Positions 26,501 through 35,800 of a DNA stretch of 64,000 nucleotides are shown here, in pieces; the first letter of the stretch is position 1, and the number at the start of each line of letters is the position of its first letter. The stretch covers positions 1-64,000 of the forward strand of contig JAEZJQ010000010.1 in the NCBI GenBank assembly GCA_023436305.1, read 5' to 3'. Position numbers and translations under genes: made by a program. This DNA comes from Bacillota bacterium. Lineage in GTDB: Bacteria; Bacillota; UBA4882; UBA8346. The notes under the pieces are model-generated. The model searched no databases. It had not been told where the DNA came from and was given only the letters and a program-made list of their open reading frames with translations.

Positions 26501-29500
26501 TTGCCGGTAATACTCCACAAATGAATGATTTTCGTTGGAAATTCACCGTTTGTAGCCAATTCCCGGAGTAGCTCCTGATAATCAGTTTCATTTTGGGGCT
26601 GGATGGTGTATTGCTCCGGTGTTGATTTTGAAAATTTTGAACCAGGACGGACCAGTACCGGACAGAATCCGGCCTTTTGCAACCGGGCCGTAAAACTTAC
26701 GCTAAAGCGTTGATTGTTTAAGAATACCAAGCAGCGCTTCCGCCCGTTGTCCGCCAGGACCGGGTTCTCGGGGACGGCGGGTGGAATCCTCTCCCATGAC
26801 GGCAGATAAAACCATTCCAGCATTGCTTTCTTGGTGAGGGTTTCCGGTTCCGGCATGGATCGCAATTGTTTCAAAGGGACTTCGTCAATCCAGAAACGCT
26901 GCCGTTCAAAGGGATAGGTGGGCAGAGAAACCCGCCGCCGCCGCTGGTCCTTGTAAAATTCCACCCATTGAATCCGCGCTCCGTGACACCATAACGTTCC
27001 AAGCAGGGTTAACAAATGATACTGATCGGAAATATTTTCCTGGGGCAGCCGGACGGCATTGATTAGCAGATACTCCGCCGGATGGAACCCGGGTTGTTGC
27101 CGGATCAGGTCCGTCAAAGTCTGACCCCCGCCCACTTGGATGAGGATTTTTCGTCCGGAACCAAGCAATTTGCCGAGTCCATCGCTAAATTTCACGGTGT
27201 TTCGTAACTGGCGGATCCAGTATTCGGGGTTGGTGGCCTCGGCGGCGGTGATCCAGTCCCCGGTTACATTTGAGAGATATGGAATTTGCGGCGCCGACAG
27301 CTTCGTTTGTTTGACTTTTTCCAGGAATCGCGCCAGGACGGGTTCCGAAAGCGCCGCTTGAAAAGCTTGGGAATCGGCGGCGTCTTTTCCAGCGGCAGCC
27401 ATGGCCTCCTCCCGCAACAATTGCCCGCGCCAGGAAGTCAGGGTCAGCGCGTCTTCCAGTGAAAGCACCCCCGCCAGACAGGCGGCAACGTATTCGCCGA
27501 TATCTTGCCCGATCATGCTATGCGGTTTCAAACCCCATTTCATGAACAACTTCGCCAAGGCATATTCAAAGCTGAAAATCAGCGGTTGATCAAGCGCCGG
27601 ATTATGAATACTTTCATCCACTTCATTTTCCGGGTAAAAAAGCCCGAGAAGGTCGATATTCATAGCTTGTTTCAGCAATACGGCACAGCGATCCATCTCA
27701 TCCCGGAAGTATGATTCAGTTTCGTATAACTCCCGTCCCATATTGGGATACCAAGAACCTTGTCCTGGGAAAACCATGGCCACAGCCGGGCTATCCTCCG
27801 GGGCCTGGGTTTCCTCCGCTTCCCGGAGCAAAAGTTCCACAACATTCACCGGATCGGCGCACACCACCATTCTCCGGCAGGCAAAATGTTCCCGGCCAAC
27901 AGCCAGTGTATAAGCCACATCGGCGATATTCGTCACACGATTATTCTCGAAATACCCTGCCAAACCAACGGTGGACCGGGTCAAAGCCGTTTGAGTTCTG
28001 GCGGAAATCAGCAACAAATGCCACTGGCGGCTGGGCGACCCGGCTTCGGGAGCCGGAGCTTCCTCAAGAACTACATGGGCATTGGTTCCGCCGATTCCGA
28101 ATGAGCTTACCCCGGCGCGTAAGGGATATGAATCATTCTGCCAATTCGTTAACCGGGTATTTACCATAAACGGGCTATTCTCAAAATCAATCCGGGGATT
28201 GGGGGTTTCAAAATGCAAACTGGGTGGAATTTGCCGGTGATGCAACGCCAGCGCCGTTTTGATGAAACCCGCGATTCCTGCTGCGTCATCCAGGTGGCCA
28301 ATATTGGTCTTTACCGAGCCGATGGCGCAAAACTGTTTTTTCCGGGTATGAAAAGCTTGTTTTAAAGCTTCAATCTCAATCGGATCGCCCAAGGTCGTCC
28401 CGGTCCCGTGGGTTTCTATATAACCGATGTTCTCCGGTTCCACCCGCCCCATTTGCTGGGCGAGCCGGATCACTTCCGTTTGGCCTTCCACGCTGGGCGC
28501 GGTATAGCCAACCTTGCGCCGCCCGTCATTATTCACCGCCACGCCTTTAATCACGGCATAAATATGATCCCCATCCGCAAGAGCGCTTGCCAACGGCTTT
28601 AAAACCACCACTCCGGCGCCCTCCCCTCCGACGGTGCCCTTGGCTGCGAAGTCAAAGGCCCGGCAGTGGCCGTCCGGCGACATAATCATATCTTCTTGAT
28701 ATACATAGCCGTTTTTATGCGGCAAAGCAATGGAGACCCCGCCGGCCAAAGCGATCTGGCAAGTCCCGGTTCGTAATGCCTGGCAGGCGGATTCAATCGC
28801 CGCCAAGGAAGTGGAACAGGCCGTGGTCACAAAGACGCTGGGTCCTTTCAAGTTGAGTTGATAAGAGATCCGGGTCGTCAAGAACCTTTTATCCAGTAAC
28901 AGCGTCCGGGCGAACGGTCCCGAGACGTCCCGGGTGTCAAAGAGACCCAGCATCTCCCAGTAATAATTGGGACTCGCTCCAGCGTACAGGCCGATCCGCC
29001 CCTGATATTGATAAGGGTTATAACCGGCATCTTCCAGCGCTTCCCACACGCACTCAGAAAATACCCTCACTTGGGGATCAAGCATCCGGGCATCACTGGG
29101 GCTATACCCGAAAAAAGCGGCGTCGAAATACTCCACATTGCCGATAATGCCTTTGGCTTTCACATAGTCCGGCCGGTTTATGATTTCCGGATCAATACCG
29201 GCTTCGGCCAGTTCAGTGTCGCTGAAAAAGGAGATGGACTCCACTCCCTGGCTTAGATTGCGCCAAAAAGCGGCGATATTCTCCGCCCCCGGGAATCGCC
29301 CCGCCATTCCAATCACCGCAACATCCAGTCCGGACTGTTCCCGGCCGGAATCAGATAGGTTCTTCCCCACCCCTGCAGGAAGGGATAGAGCGCTTTCCGG
29401 GCTTTCTCCGGCTTGATTGGGGCGGAGATAACCGGCCAGCGAACGGATGGTTGGATATTGAAATAAATCCACGGTGGCGATGGGCTTGCCCAGTTTCTGT

Positions 29501-32500
29501 CCCAGCAGTGAACTCACTTTAATCAGGCGCAATGAGTTGCCCCCGGCTTCAAAAAAGTTATCATCCATTCCGATCCGGTCCAAATTCAGGACTTCTTTCC
29601 AGATGGCGCTGATCATCAGTTCCAAGCCGGTTTCCGGGGCCACATACTCTACTCCGGTGGAGATGCTCCCTTCGGGTTCCGGCAAGTTCTTCCGGTCCAC
29701 TTTTCCATTGGGGCTTAGCGGCATCCGGTCCAGTATGATAAAATACGCAGGAATCATGTAGTCCGGAAGTTCCTTCCCCAACATGGCCCGCAACTCCGGT
29801 ATCTTCCATTCCCGTTCCGCCACCAGATAGGCGCACAGGTATTTTTCGCCCCGGGGATCATCCCGGGTGACCACGACGGCTTCCTTGACGGACGGTTCCT
29901 TGAGCAACTGGCTTTCAATCTCGCCCAATTCGATCCTAAACCCCCGAATCTTAACCTGCTGGTCAATCCGTCCCAGATATTCAATGTCCCCATCCGGCAA
30001 CCACCGGGCCAGGTCTCCCGTTTTGTACAATTTTGATTGCTGGGCCGGGATTTCCGATGGCTGATGGAAATCTTCTTCATGCGGTGGATTCAATCCGGAA
30101 TCTTGATTTGGTAATCCGGAATCCGCAATGTGAACTCTGGAAACAAAAGGATTTGGGACAAATTTTTCGGTGGTGAGTCCGGGTTTATTCAAATAACCCC
30201 GCGCCAGGCCGTCGCCGGCGATACAAAGTTCCCCGGGAACGCCAATGGGCTGGATTTGATAGTCAGGATTTACGATATAAAGCTGGATGTTATCAATGGG
30301 TTTGCCGATAGGTACGATCTCCGGATTCTGTCCGGTGGAGCAGTCGAAATAGGATACATCCACCGTGGCTTCCGTTGGGCCGTAAAGGTTGTGCAGTTTG
30401 GTCCGGTGTTTTGAATATAATAACTCATTAAACCGTTGCGTCTGCTGTGGGCTAAGCGCCTCGCCGCTTGCAAAAACCCGCCGCAGACTTGCCAACCCGC
30501 TGGTATCGCCGTTTGCTTCCAAATATTCGAGAAAGATGTTCAACATGGAGGGCACAAAATGCATGGTGGTAATCTGGTGTTTGGTTACGGCGGTAATGAT
30601 GGCCTGCGGATCTTTTTCGCCCCCTGGAATCAGCAGACAAAGTCTGGCTCCCACCATGGACCACCAGAATAACTCCCAGACGGATACGTCAAAAGTGTAC
30701 GGCGTCTTTTGGAGGATGGCGTCATCTTCCGTGATCGGATATTGTTTTTGCATCCAGTGAATCCGGTTCACCACGGAATAATGCTCAATCATCGTTCCCT
30801 TCGGTTTACCGGTGGAACCGGAAGTGTAAATCACATAAGCCAAATCGTTGGAAGAATTGACTTTGGAAGGATTCGCGGTCTCTCCTTGATACAAAACCGG
30901 ATCCTCCAGATTCAGCGTCTCTCCGGCAAACAGTACTAAAGCTCCGGCCTTTTGGGTTAACAGGATGGGGGTGGCGCTGTCCTCCAGGATATAACGGATC
31001 CGTTCCGCCGGATATCCCGGATCAATGGGCAAATAGGCTCCACCCGCCTTCAGGATTCCCATGAGCCCCAGGATCATCTCCTGCGAGCGGTTTACCATGA
31101 TTCCCACGATGCTATCCCGGCCAACTCCTTTTTTCCGCAATACTCCGGCCAATTGGTTGGATTTTTCATTGAGTTCCCCGTAGCTAAGTTGTTGGTCCTC
31201 AAAAATAACCGCGATATTATCCGGCGTTCGTGCCACTTGCTCCTCAAACAACTGATAAATGGTCTTTTCTTTTGGATATGTGGCGGTTGTATTATTAAAA
31301 TCCAGAAGAATCTGCCGTTTTTCAGCTACGGCCATCATGTCGATCCCCGATATTTTCAGATCCGGGTTCCAGCAGACGGCTTGCAAGATATTTTGAAAAT
31401 GTCTGGCCAATCTCCGGATGGTTTCCGCCCGAAAAAGTTTGACACAATATTCGAAGTGCAAATGGATCTGCCCCTGCGCCTCAAATGCGGTAATGGAAAA
31501 ATCAAATTTGGCGGTTTTATTTTCCACCGGATAAGGGCTGAATGCTAGCTTTCCGCTTTGTCCGAGGTAGTTATTCATATTTTCGTACGAAAACATTACA
31601 TCAAAGAGCGGGTTCCGGCTTATGTCCCGTTTCAGTTCCAGCTTTTCCACCAGTTCTTCAAATTGGTAATTTTGGTTTTCGAAAGCGCTTAACGTATTTT
31701 CCCTGACTTGCCCCAGGAATTCCCTGAATGTCCTGGTTCCCGCCGGATAATTTCGAAGCGCCAGCATGTTGACGAACATGCCAATGATCTGCTGCAAATC
31801 GGAATGAAAACGGCCTGCTACCGGCGTGCCGATGATGATATCCTGCTGCCCGGAATATTTGGATAATAAGATATTACAAGCGGCCAACAGCACCATATAT
31901 CCAGTAGCCCCGGTCCGGTTGGCCAGTTGGTTGATTTGGCCCGTAAGCTCCGCGCCAATCACCCATTCCAGACTGTCTCCTTCAAAACTCTGCTGCGCCG
32001 GACGGGGGTGGTCGGTGGGGAAATTCAATACCGGGATTTCCCCCGAAAAGCAGGCGGTCCAATAGTCTTCCTGGGATTTAGCGGCACCGTTTTGGAGGGA
32101 CTCATTCTGCCAGACGGCATAATCCCGGTATTGCAGCCGCAGAGGTGGCAATTCTCGCCCCTCATATAACCCGATGAACTCCCGGACCATAATATCCCGG
32201 GATACTCCATCGGCGATGATATGATGCATATCAAAGATTAGAATATGCTTTTCCGGATGAAGCCAGATCAACTCCACCCGCAACAAAGGGGCCTGATGGA
32301 GTTCAAAGGGCCGGATAAACTCCCGGATGATTTCCGGAACCTCCGCTTCCCGGGCCGTCACCATAGTGACCTGAAACTGGACCCCCGGGTGAATTTGTTG
32401 GGTGATCTCCCCATCCACCATCTGAAATGAAGTTCGCAGAATATCATGCCGCCCGACCAGGGATTGAAAGACGCTTTCCAGCCGCGGGCGATCCAGTTCC

Positions 32501-32757
32501 CCTTCAATGATTACGGCACCCGGCAAATTGTAGCTGGTATTGGCGCTTTCGATTTGGTTCAAGATAAATAAACGCTTCTGGGCCGGGGCCACTGGATAAT
32601 ATTCACATGGCGGCGCCGGTTGAATCGGTTGATATGAAGTATTTTGCAACTCCTGAAAATTTTTCGCCAAATTCAGGCCTTCGGTTTTTAAACGCTGTTC
32701 CAGTAACCGCCGTTGTTCAGGAGTTAAGTTAGCGATTCGTTTTGAAAGATCGGCCAT
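23581..32757 (-). CDS. hybrid NRPS-PKS, C-A(Ser)-PCP-KS-AT(inactive)-KR-ACP-C
   Basis: 3058 residues; the ATG at 32757 has AAAGGTG 7 bases upstream, better than a candidate 48 bases earlier. C domain near 56-490 (HHIIADG near 177). A domain with code DVWHFSLVDK predicts Ser; PCP near 1071. KS from about 1149 with Cys in TACSTS near 1316. The AT-like segment has GQDIG at the nucleophile elbow near 1749. KR with TGGLGKIG near 2251 and the catalytic Tyr kept in AAYAAANSF, although the HAAG motif reads HAAA. ACP near 2561. The protein ends with a complete C domain (from about 2619) that must act on the Thr-loaded PCP of the next protein. The last residues, EEVTFDF, form an acidic/F-x-F tail shared with three other proteins here. 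Confidence 0.96.
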   Translation of the reverse strand: MADLSKRIANLTPEQRRLLEQRLKTEGLNLAKNFQELQNTSYQPIQPAPPCEYYPVAPAQKRLFILNQIESANTSYNLPGAVIIEGELDRPRLESVFQSLVGRHDILRTSFQMVDGEITQQIHPGVQFQVTMVTAREAEVPEIIREFIRPFELHQAPLLRVELIWLHPEKHILIFDMHHIIADGVSRDIMVREFIGLYEGRELPPLRLQYRDYAVWQNESLQNGAAKSQEDYWTACFSGEIPVLNFPTDHPRPAQQSFEGDSLEWVIGAELTGQINQLANRTGATGYMVLLAACNILLSKYSGQQDIIIGTPVAGRFHSDLQQIIGMFVNMLALRNYPAGTRTFREFLGQVRENTLSAFENQNYQFEELVEKLELKRDISRNPLFDVMFSYENMNNYLGQSGKLAFSPYPVENKTAKFDFSITAFEAQGQIHLHFEYCVKLFRAETIRRLARHFQNILQAVCWNPDLKISGIDMMAVAEKRQILLDFNNTTATYPKEKTIYQLFEEQVARTPDNIAVIFEDQQLSYGELNEKSNQLAGVLRKKGVGRDSIVGIMVNRSQEMILGLMGILKAGGAYLPIDPGYPAERIRYILEDSATPILLTQKAGALVLFAGETLNLEDPVLYQGETANPSKVNSSNDLAYVIYTSGSTGKPKGTMIEHYSVVNRIHWMQKQYPITEDDAILQKTPYTFDVSVWELFWWSMVGARLCLLIPGGEKDPQAIITAVTKHQITTMHFVPSMLNIFLEYLEANGDTSGLASLRRVFASGEALSPQQTQRFNELLYSKHRTKLHNLYGPTEATVDVSYFDCSTGQNPEIVPIGKPIDNIQLYIVNPDYQIQPIGVPGELCIAGDGLARGYLNKPGLTTEKFVPNPFVSRVHIADSGLPNQDSGLNPPHEEDFHQPSEIPAQQSKLYKTGDLARWLPDGDIEYLGRIDQQVKIRGFRIELGEIESQLLKEPSVKEAVVVTRDDPRGEKYLCAYLVAEREWKIPELRAMLGKELPDYMIPAYFIILDRMPLSPNGKVDRKNLPEPEGSISTGVEYVAPETGLELMISAIWKEVLNLDRIGMDDNFFEAGGNSLRLIKVSSLLGQKLGKPIATVDLFQYPTIRSLAGYLRPNQAGESPESALSLPAGVGKNLSDSGREQSGLDVAVIGMAGRFPGAENIAAFWRNLSQGVESISFFSDTELAEAGIDPEIINRPDYVKAKGIIGNVEYFDAAFFGYSPSDARMLDPQVRVFSECVWEALEDAGYNPYQYQGRIGLYAGASPNYYWEMLGLFDTRDVSGPFARTLLLDKRFLTTRISYQLNLKGPSVFVTTACSTSLAAIESACQALRTGTCQIALAGGVSIALPHKNGYVYQEDMIMSPDGHCRAFDFAAKGTVGGEGAGVVVLKPLASALADGDHIYAVIKGVAVNNDGRRKVGYTAPSVEGQTEVIRLAQQMGRVEPENIGYIETHGTGTTLGDPIEIEALKQAFHTRKKQFCAIGSVKTNIGHLDDAAGIAGFIKTALALHHRQIPPSLHFETPNPRIDFENSPFMVNTRLTNWQNDSYPLRAGVSSFGIGGTNAHVVLEEAPAPEAGSPSRQWHLLLISARTQTALTRSTVGLAGYFENNRVTNIADVAYTLAVGREHFACRRMVVCADPVNVVELLLREAEETQAPEDSPAVAMVFPGQGSWYPNMGRELYETESYFRDEMDRCAVLLKQAMNIDLLGLFYPENEVDESIHNPALDQPLIFSFEYALAKLFMKWGLKPHSMIGQDIGEYVAACLAGVLSLEDALTLTSWRGQLLREEAMAAAGKDAADSQAFQAALSEPVLARFLEKVKQTKLSAPQIPYLSNVTGDWITAAEATNPEYWIRQLRNTVKFSDGLGKLLGSGRKILIQVGGGQTLTDLIRQQPGFHPAEYLLINAVRLPQENISDQYHLLTLLGTLWCHGARIQWVEFYKDQRRRRVSLPTYPFERQRFWIDEVPLKQLRSMPEPETLTKKAMLEWFYLPSWERIPPAVPENPVLADNGRKRCLVFLNNQRFSVSFTARLQKAGFCPVLVRPGSKFSKSTPEQYTIQPQNETDYQELLRELATNGEFPTKIIHLWSITGNPDASDHPSKSGSHMGLMDPAEQFLDQGFYSLLYLARAIGRVKINEPLQMTVFTDQTQAVTGDEPLIAGKAMMIGPCKVIPQEYPYISCKFIDLELPEPDSIRENKLMSDLVNECLASAVEPVVAYRGSRRWGQIFKPIRRESPDIQEAMVNRPASRLRQQGTYLITGGLGKIGMLLARNLAETVKANLALIGHSAFPARTDWEQWLVSHDSSDLTSRRINQLKEIEALGVGVLVFTSDLSSPEQLEAIVRQAEDRFGTIHGVIHAAAAIGVKTMADMAKSDCETFFLAKVRGLLSLYQVFQSRELDFGICMSSLASILGGIGFAAYAAANSFMDAFAQQASFAGKTTWLSINWDGWRLNPDEIPPGLAGMETDQLIINPDEGIKAFHKALDMADIYQVAVSTGDLGARIDKWVKLESLKQAANSEVKTALYQRPELSNPYMEPQTTMEKKLMKVWQELLGFEQIGAGDSFFDLGGDSLKAIGLASRLHKELQVEVPIRQIFETPTIRNLAEYLERETSSLFSAIQPVAYREYYPMSAAQKRIYILSQMEPGALSYNQPGAMVIAGDLDQNRLVEAFSKVIARHESLRTSFAMVNGDPVQKIWPTADLVISWQEAPEEEVAAMVDGFIRPFDLNQAPLLRVEVIRMGATRHLLLYDMHHIISDGTSMGLLVQECMLLYEGKTLPELRIQYKDYAVWQDEQQKSGKIKPQEEYWLQRFAGKIPVLNLPTDFPRPAVRSFEGDRFPFETSAELADAVNRLAATANATLYMVFLAAFNILLSKYSGQEDICIGSPIAGRSHADLESVIGMFVNTLVMRNQPEGYKNFFGFLLEVKENALQAYQNQDYQFDELVDKLDLPRNPSRNPLFDTLFVLQAVDIRIEPVPELKFFEYPLRNETAKFDILLQGWEEGDRLKFYFEYSTGLYRRETMQRMAKDYVSILETITARPFMALNEIKLEGQHSGLDRVIKEEVTFDF
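27010..27795 (-). other. vestigial AT domain, Ser replaced by Asp
   Basis: FPGQGSWYPNMG marks the AT start; the elbow reads SMIGQDIGEYVAAC, with Asp where the catalytic Ser of GHSIGEY should be. As in the other AT, the middle subdomain is missing, and the chain goes from the RGQLL helix almost directly to the YLSNVTG region. Different substitutions (Asp here, Gly in the other) point either to independent point changes or to drift after a shared loss of function. Confidence 0.85.
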
Positions 32758-32787
32758 GAAAAACACCTTTCCCGTAATAATCCCCAA

Positions 32788-32804
32788 TGCGCGCTTGCCG
32801 CGCA
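32788..32804. repeat. GC-alternating hairpin between genes
   Basis: TGCGCG-CTTGC-CGCGCA, perfect 6-base arms with a 5-base loop, lies in the short gap between the Phe NRPS gene and the Ser hybrid gene, about 30 bases before the latter's start. No T-run follows, so it is not a standard terminator. Confidence 0.55.
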
Positions 32805-32838
32805 AAGATGCTCCCCGCCCGTATAAAGCATTTTTTTC

Positions 32839-35800
32839 CTACTCCACCGGGGCGTTTTCAATCTCCCCCAGAATTCGCTCCAGTTTCTGCAAGTCTTCCA
32901 GTTTGGTCCGGCCTTTATCAATAAATTCACTCAGTTCTTGAATGGTTGGCGCTTTGAACACCTCACGAAGTGATATCTCCATGTCAAATTCCTTTTGGAT
33001 ATTTCCCACCAAAATGGTGGCTTTTAAGGAATCCCCGCCCAGTTCAAAGAAGTTGTTTCGAGTCCCAACTTGTTCCACGCCCAAGACTTCCTGCCAGATC
33101 TTCACCAGCCGGGCTTCATTTTCAGTTTCCGCGGGCACATAATTCTGGTTTTTGCCCAATACATCCTGGGGTTTCGGCAACGACCGGAGGTCGATTTTGC
33201 CGCTGGGGGTTAACGGAAACTTTTCCATGGGAATGAAGTAAGACGGAACCATATAATCGGGCAATTGGCCGGCCAAATATTCCCGAAGTTCCATCCCCGC
33301 TAGGACAGCATCGGATACATAATAAGCGCACAAGCTTCCGTTACCGGTCTCATCCGTCTCCACCGTTACCGCCACCTCCCGGATATGGGAGTGATTTAAC
33401 AGGGAACCCTCAATTTCCCCAAGTTCAATCCGGAATCCCCGGATCTTCACCTGGTGATCCATCCGCCCTAAAAACTCAATATTGCCATCCGGCAGCCACC
33501 GGCCCAGATCGCCGGTTTTATACATCTGTTGAAAATGAACCGAGGAGAGCTGAGCGTTGGTTCTACTAAACTCGTCACCGGCAAAGGGGTTGGGCACAAA
33601 CTGTTCGGCGGTAAGTTCCGGGCGCCGGTGATAGCCACGGGCGAGACCCGTCCCCGCGATGCAGATCTCGCCGGGCAAACCGATGGGTTGAAGTTTATGA
33701 TACCGATCCACAATATAAATGTGGGTATTGCTCACCGGGCGGCCGATAGGAACATTACCGCCGGGATTTTTCCCAGGTTCGGCCTTCCAGAAGCTGGCGC
33801 AGACCGTGGTTTCCGTTGGGCCATAAGCGTTCACATACTCCACGATGGGGGACCATTTTTGGACCAGATCCCAGTTGGAAGCCGAACCGGCGGCCACCAG
33901 CTTTTTCAGGGTGGTAATTCGTTCCGGATCCAGATTGGCCAGATATAGAGGCGGCAAAGTGGCCACTGTAATCTGGCGGGTATTCATAAAGGTCTCGAAT
34001 TTCCTGGTATCATTAATAATATCCTTATGCACCAGGCATAAAGTACCTCCCACCAATAAACTCATGGCCATCTCCCATACCGAGGCGTCAAAAGAGAATG
34101 AGGCAAACTGAACCACCCGGTCCGTATCCCGGATCCCCAAGCATTGATCAAAAAAGCTTTTCAGGTTGGAAACTCCCCGGTGTTCCACCAATACTCCTTT
34201 GGGTTTACCGGTGGAACCGGAAGTATAGATCAGGTATGCCGGATCGCCGGAGATGTTCACCGGACCCAAATCCGCCGTATCGCCTGCAGAAGTCTCAAGT
34301 TCATCAATGGCAATCCATTCGCCGCCGAAGGCCACCTGTTTCAGTAAATGCATTTGGGTAAGGACAATCCCGGTTTGACTATCCTCCAGCATATACTCGA
34401 TCCGGGAAAGAGGATAATCCGGGTCAATAGGTAAATATGCCCCGCCCGCTTTCAGTACCGCCATGATTCCCACAGCCATTTCCTGGGATCGTTCCGTCAT
34501 GATTCCGACGATACTGCCGGGCTTTACCCCTTTGCCCGTTAATACCCTGGCCAATTGGTTGGCTCGCCGGTTTAACTCGGTATAGGTCATGCTTTGAGTA
34601 GCCATCCGCATCTGGCGCTTCAACTCAAACTGGCGGATGATTTTGCTAATCTCCAGGTAATGGTTGGTGGTCAATGAATTTAACCGGGCATCCTTGAAGA
34701 AAATGGCCGGATAATAAAGGTTTTCCAACTCCGGATAATATTCTTCCTTGAGGCTTAACTCGCTGAAGTGCAAGAAATCCTGAAAATCCACCGCTTCCGA
34801 ATACATTCCGTACTTTTCACCCTCCGTCACCAGTGGCGCTCCGGGTTGGGCGTGTAAACGCTCCCAGTCAATCCGGACCACAAACGGATACTTGTCCATG
34901 ATTTGCTTGATCAGTCCGTTGATGATGGCTACATCTTCCGGAGCAGAATACGGCAGGCCGCCGATGGTGCTGACCCGGACTTCCACATTCGGGTATTTGC
35001 CGCACTCATCCAGCAGGGCTAGTATTTCCGCATTGGTGGGCTGTGGTTTCACCAGTTTTAATGAGGCCAACTGCAATCGGTGCCGTTCCGACAAACTGCA
35101 AAGGTCAATACTCAATGTAGCGTGTTTAAAAGTACGGCTCACCAGTGTCAGAAATTCCGGGGATGGGAGTTTCCAAAAGTAAAAGAGGCAAAAGTGTTCG
35201 GCAAGGTCGATCCCTTCCCAGATTTTTTGATAATAGTCCAGTGAATCATAATTGGGCAAGTCAAAGTCAAACATAAACCGGCCGGTATATGCCTTCGCTT
35301 CCATCAAGTCCCGGCGGACTTCCTCCACCCCCCGCATAAACGGTTTCCCCCGTCCGAAGGTTTTTTTCTGTTGTACGGCACAACCGGCGCAGTAGATACA
35401 ATTCGCGGAACAGCCTTTGCCCGTATAGATGAAAAATTCGGGTGCCCGCAACGGATTATCCGGTGTGGTAAATATCTCATCCAAATGGGATAAATAGATA
35501 TCCCCGGTATTTTGTTCGTTTTGAATGTAACTGATGGCAGTTTCAACGGCAGCGCCGTTCTGCTTGATGATACAGTTGGGAATAGTTGGCGCGTTCCGGC
35601 AAATTTCCAGTAACGGGACCTCCCCATCGCCCAGGACGATATAGTCAATCCATTCATATTGAATCACTTCCCGGTTATAATCGGTGGCGGTATTGCCGCC
35701 GACCACCACTTTGATTGCCGGGTCATATTCCTTGACGATCTTGCAAATCTCCAGGGAACGGGCGATATGGGAAAACCATTTCATGCTGACACTGACAATT

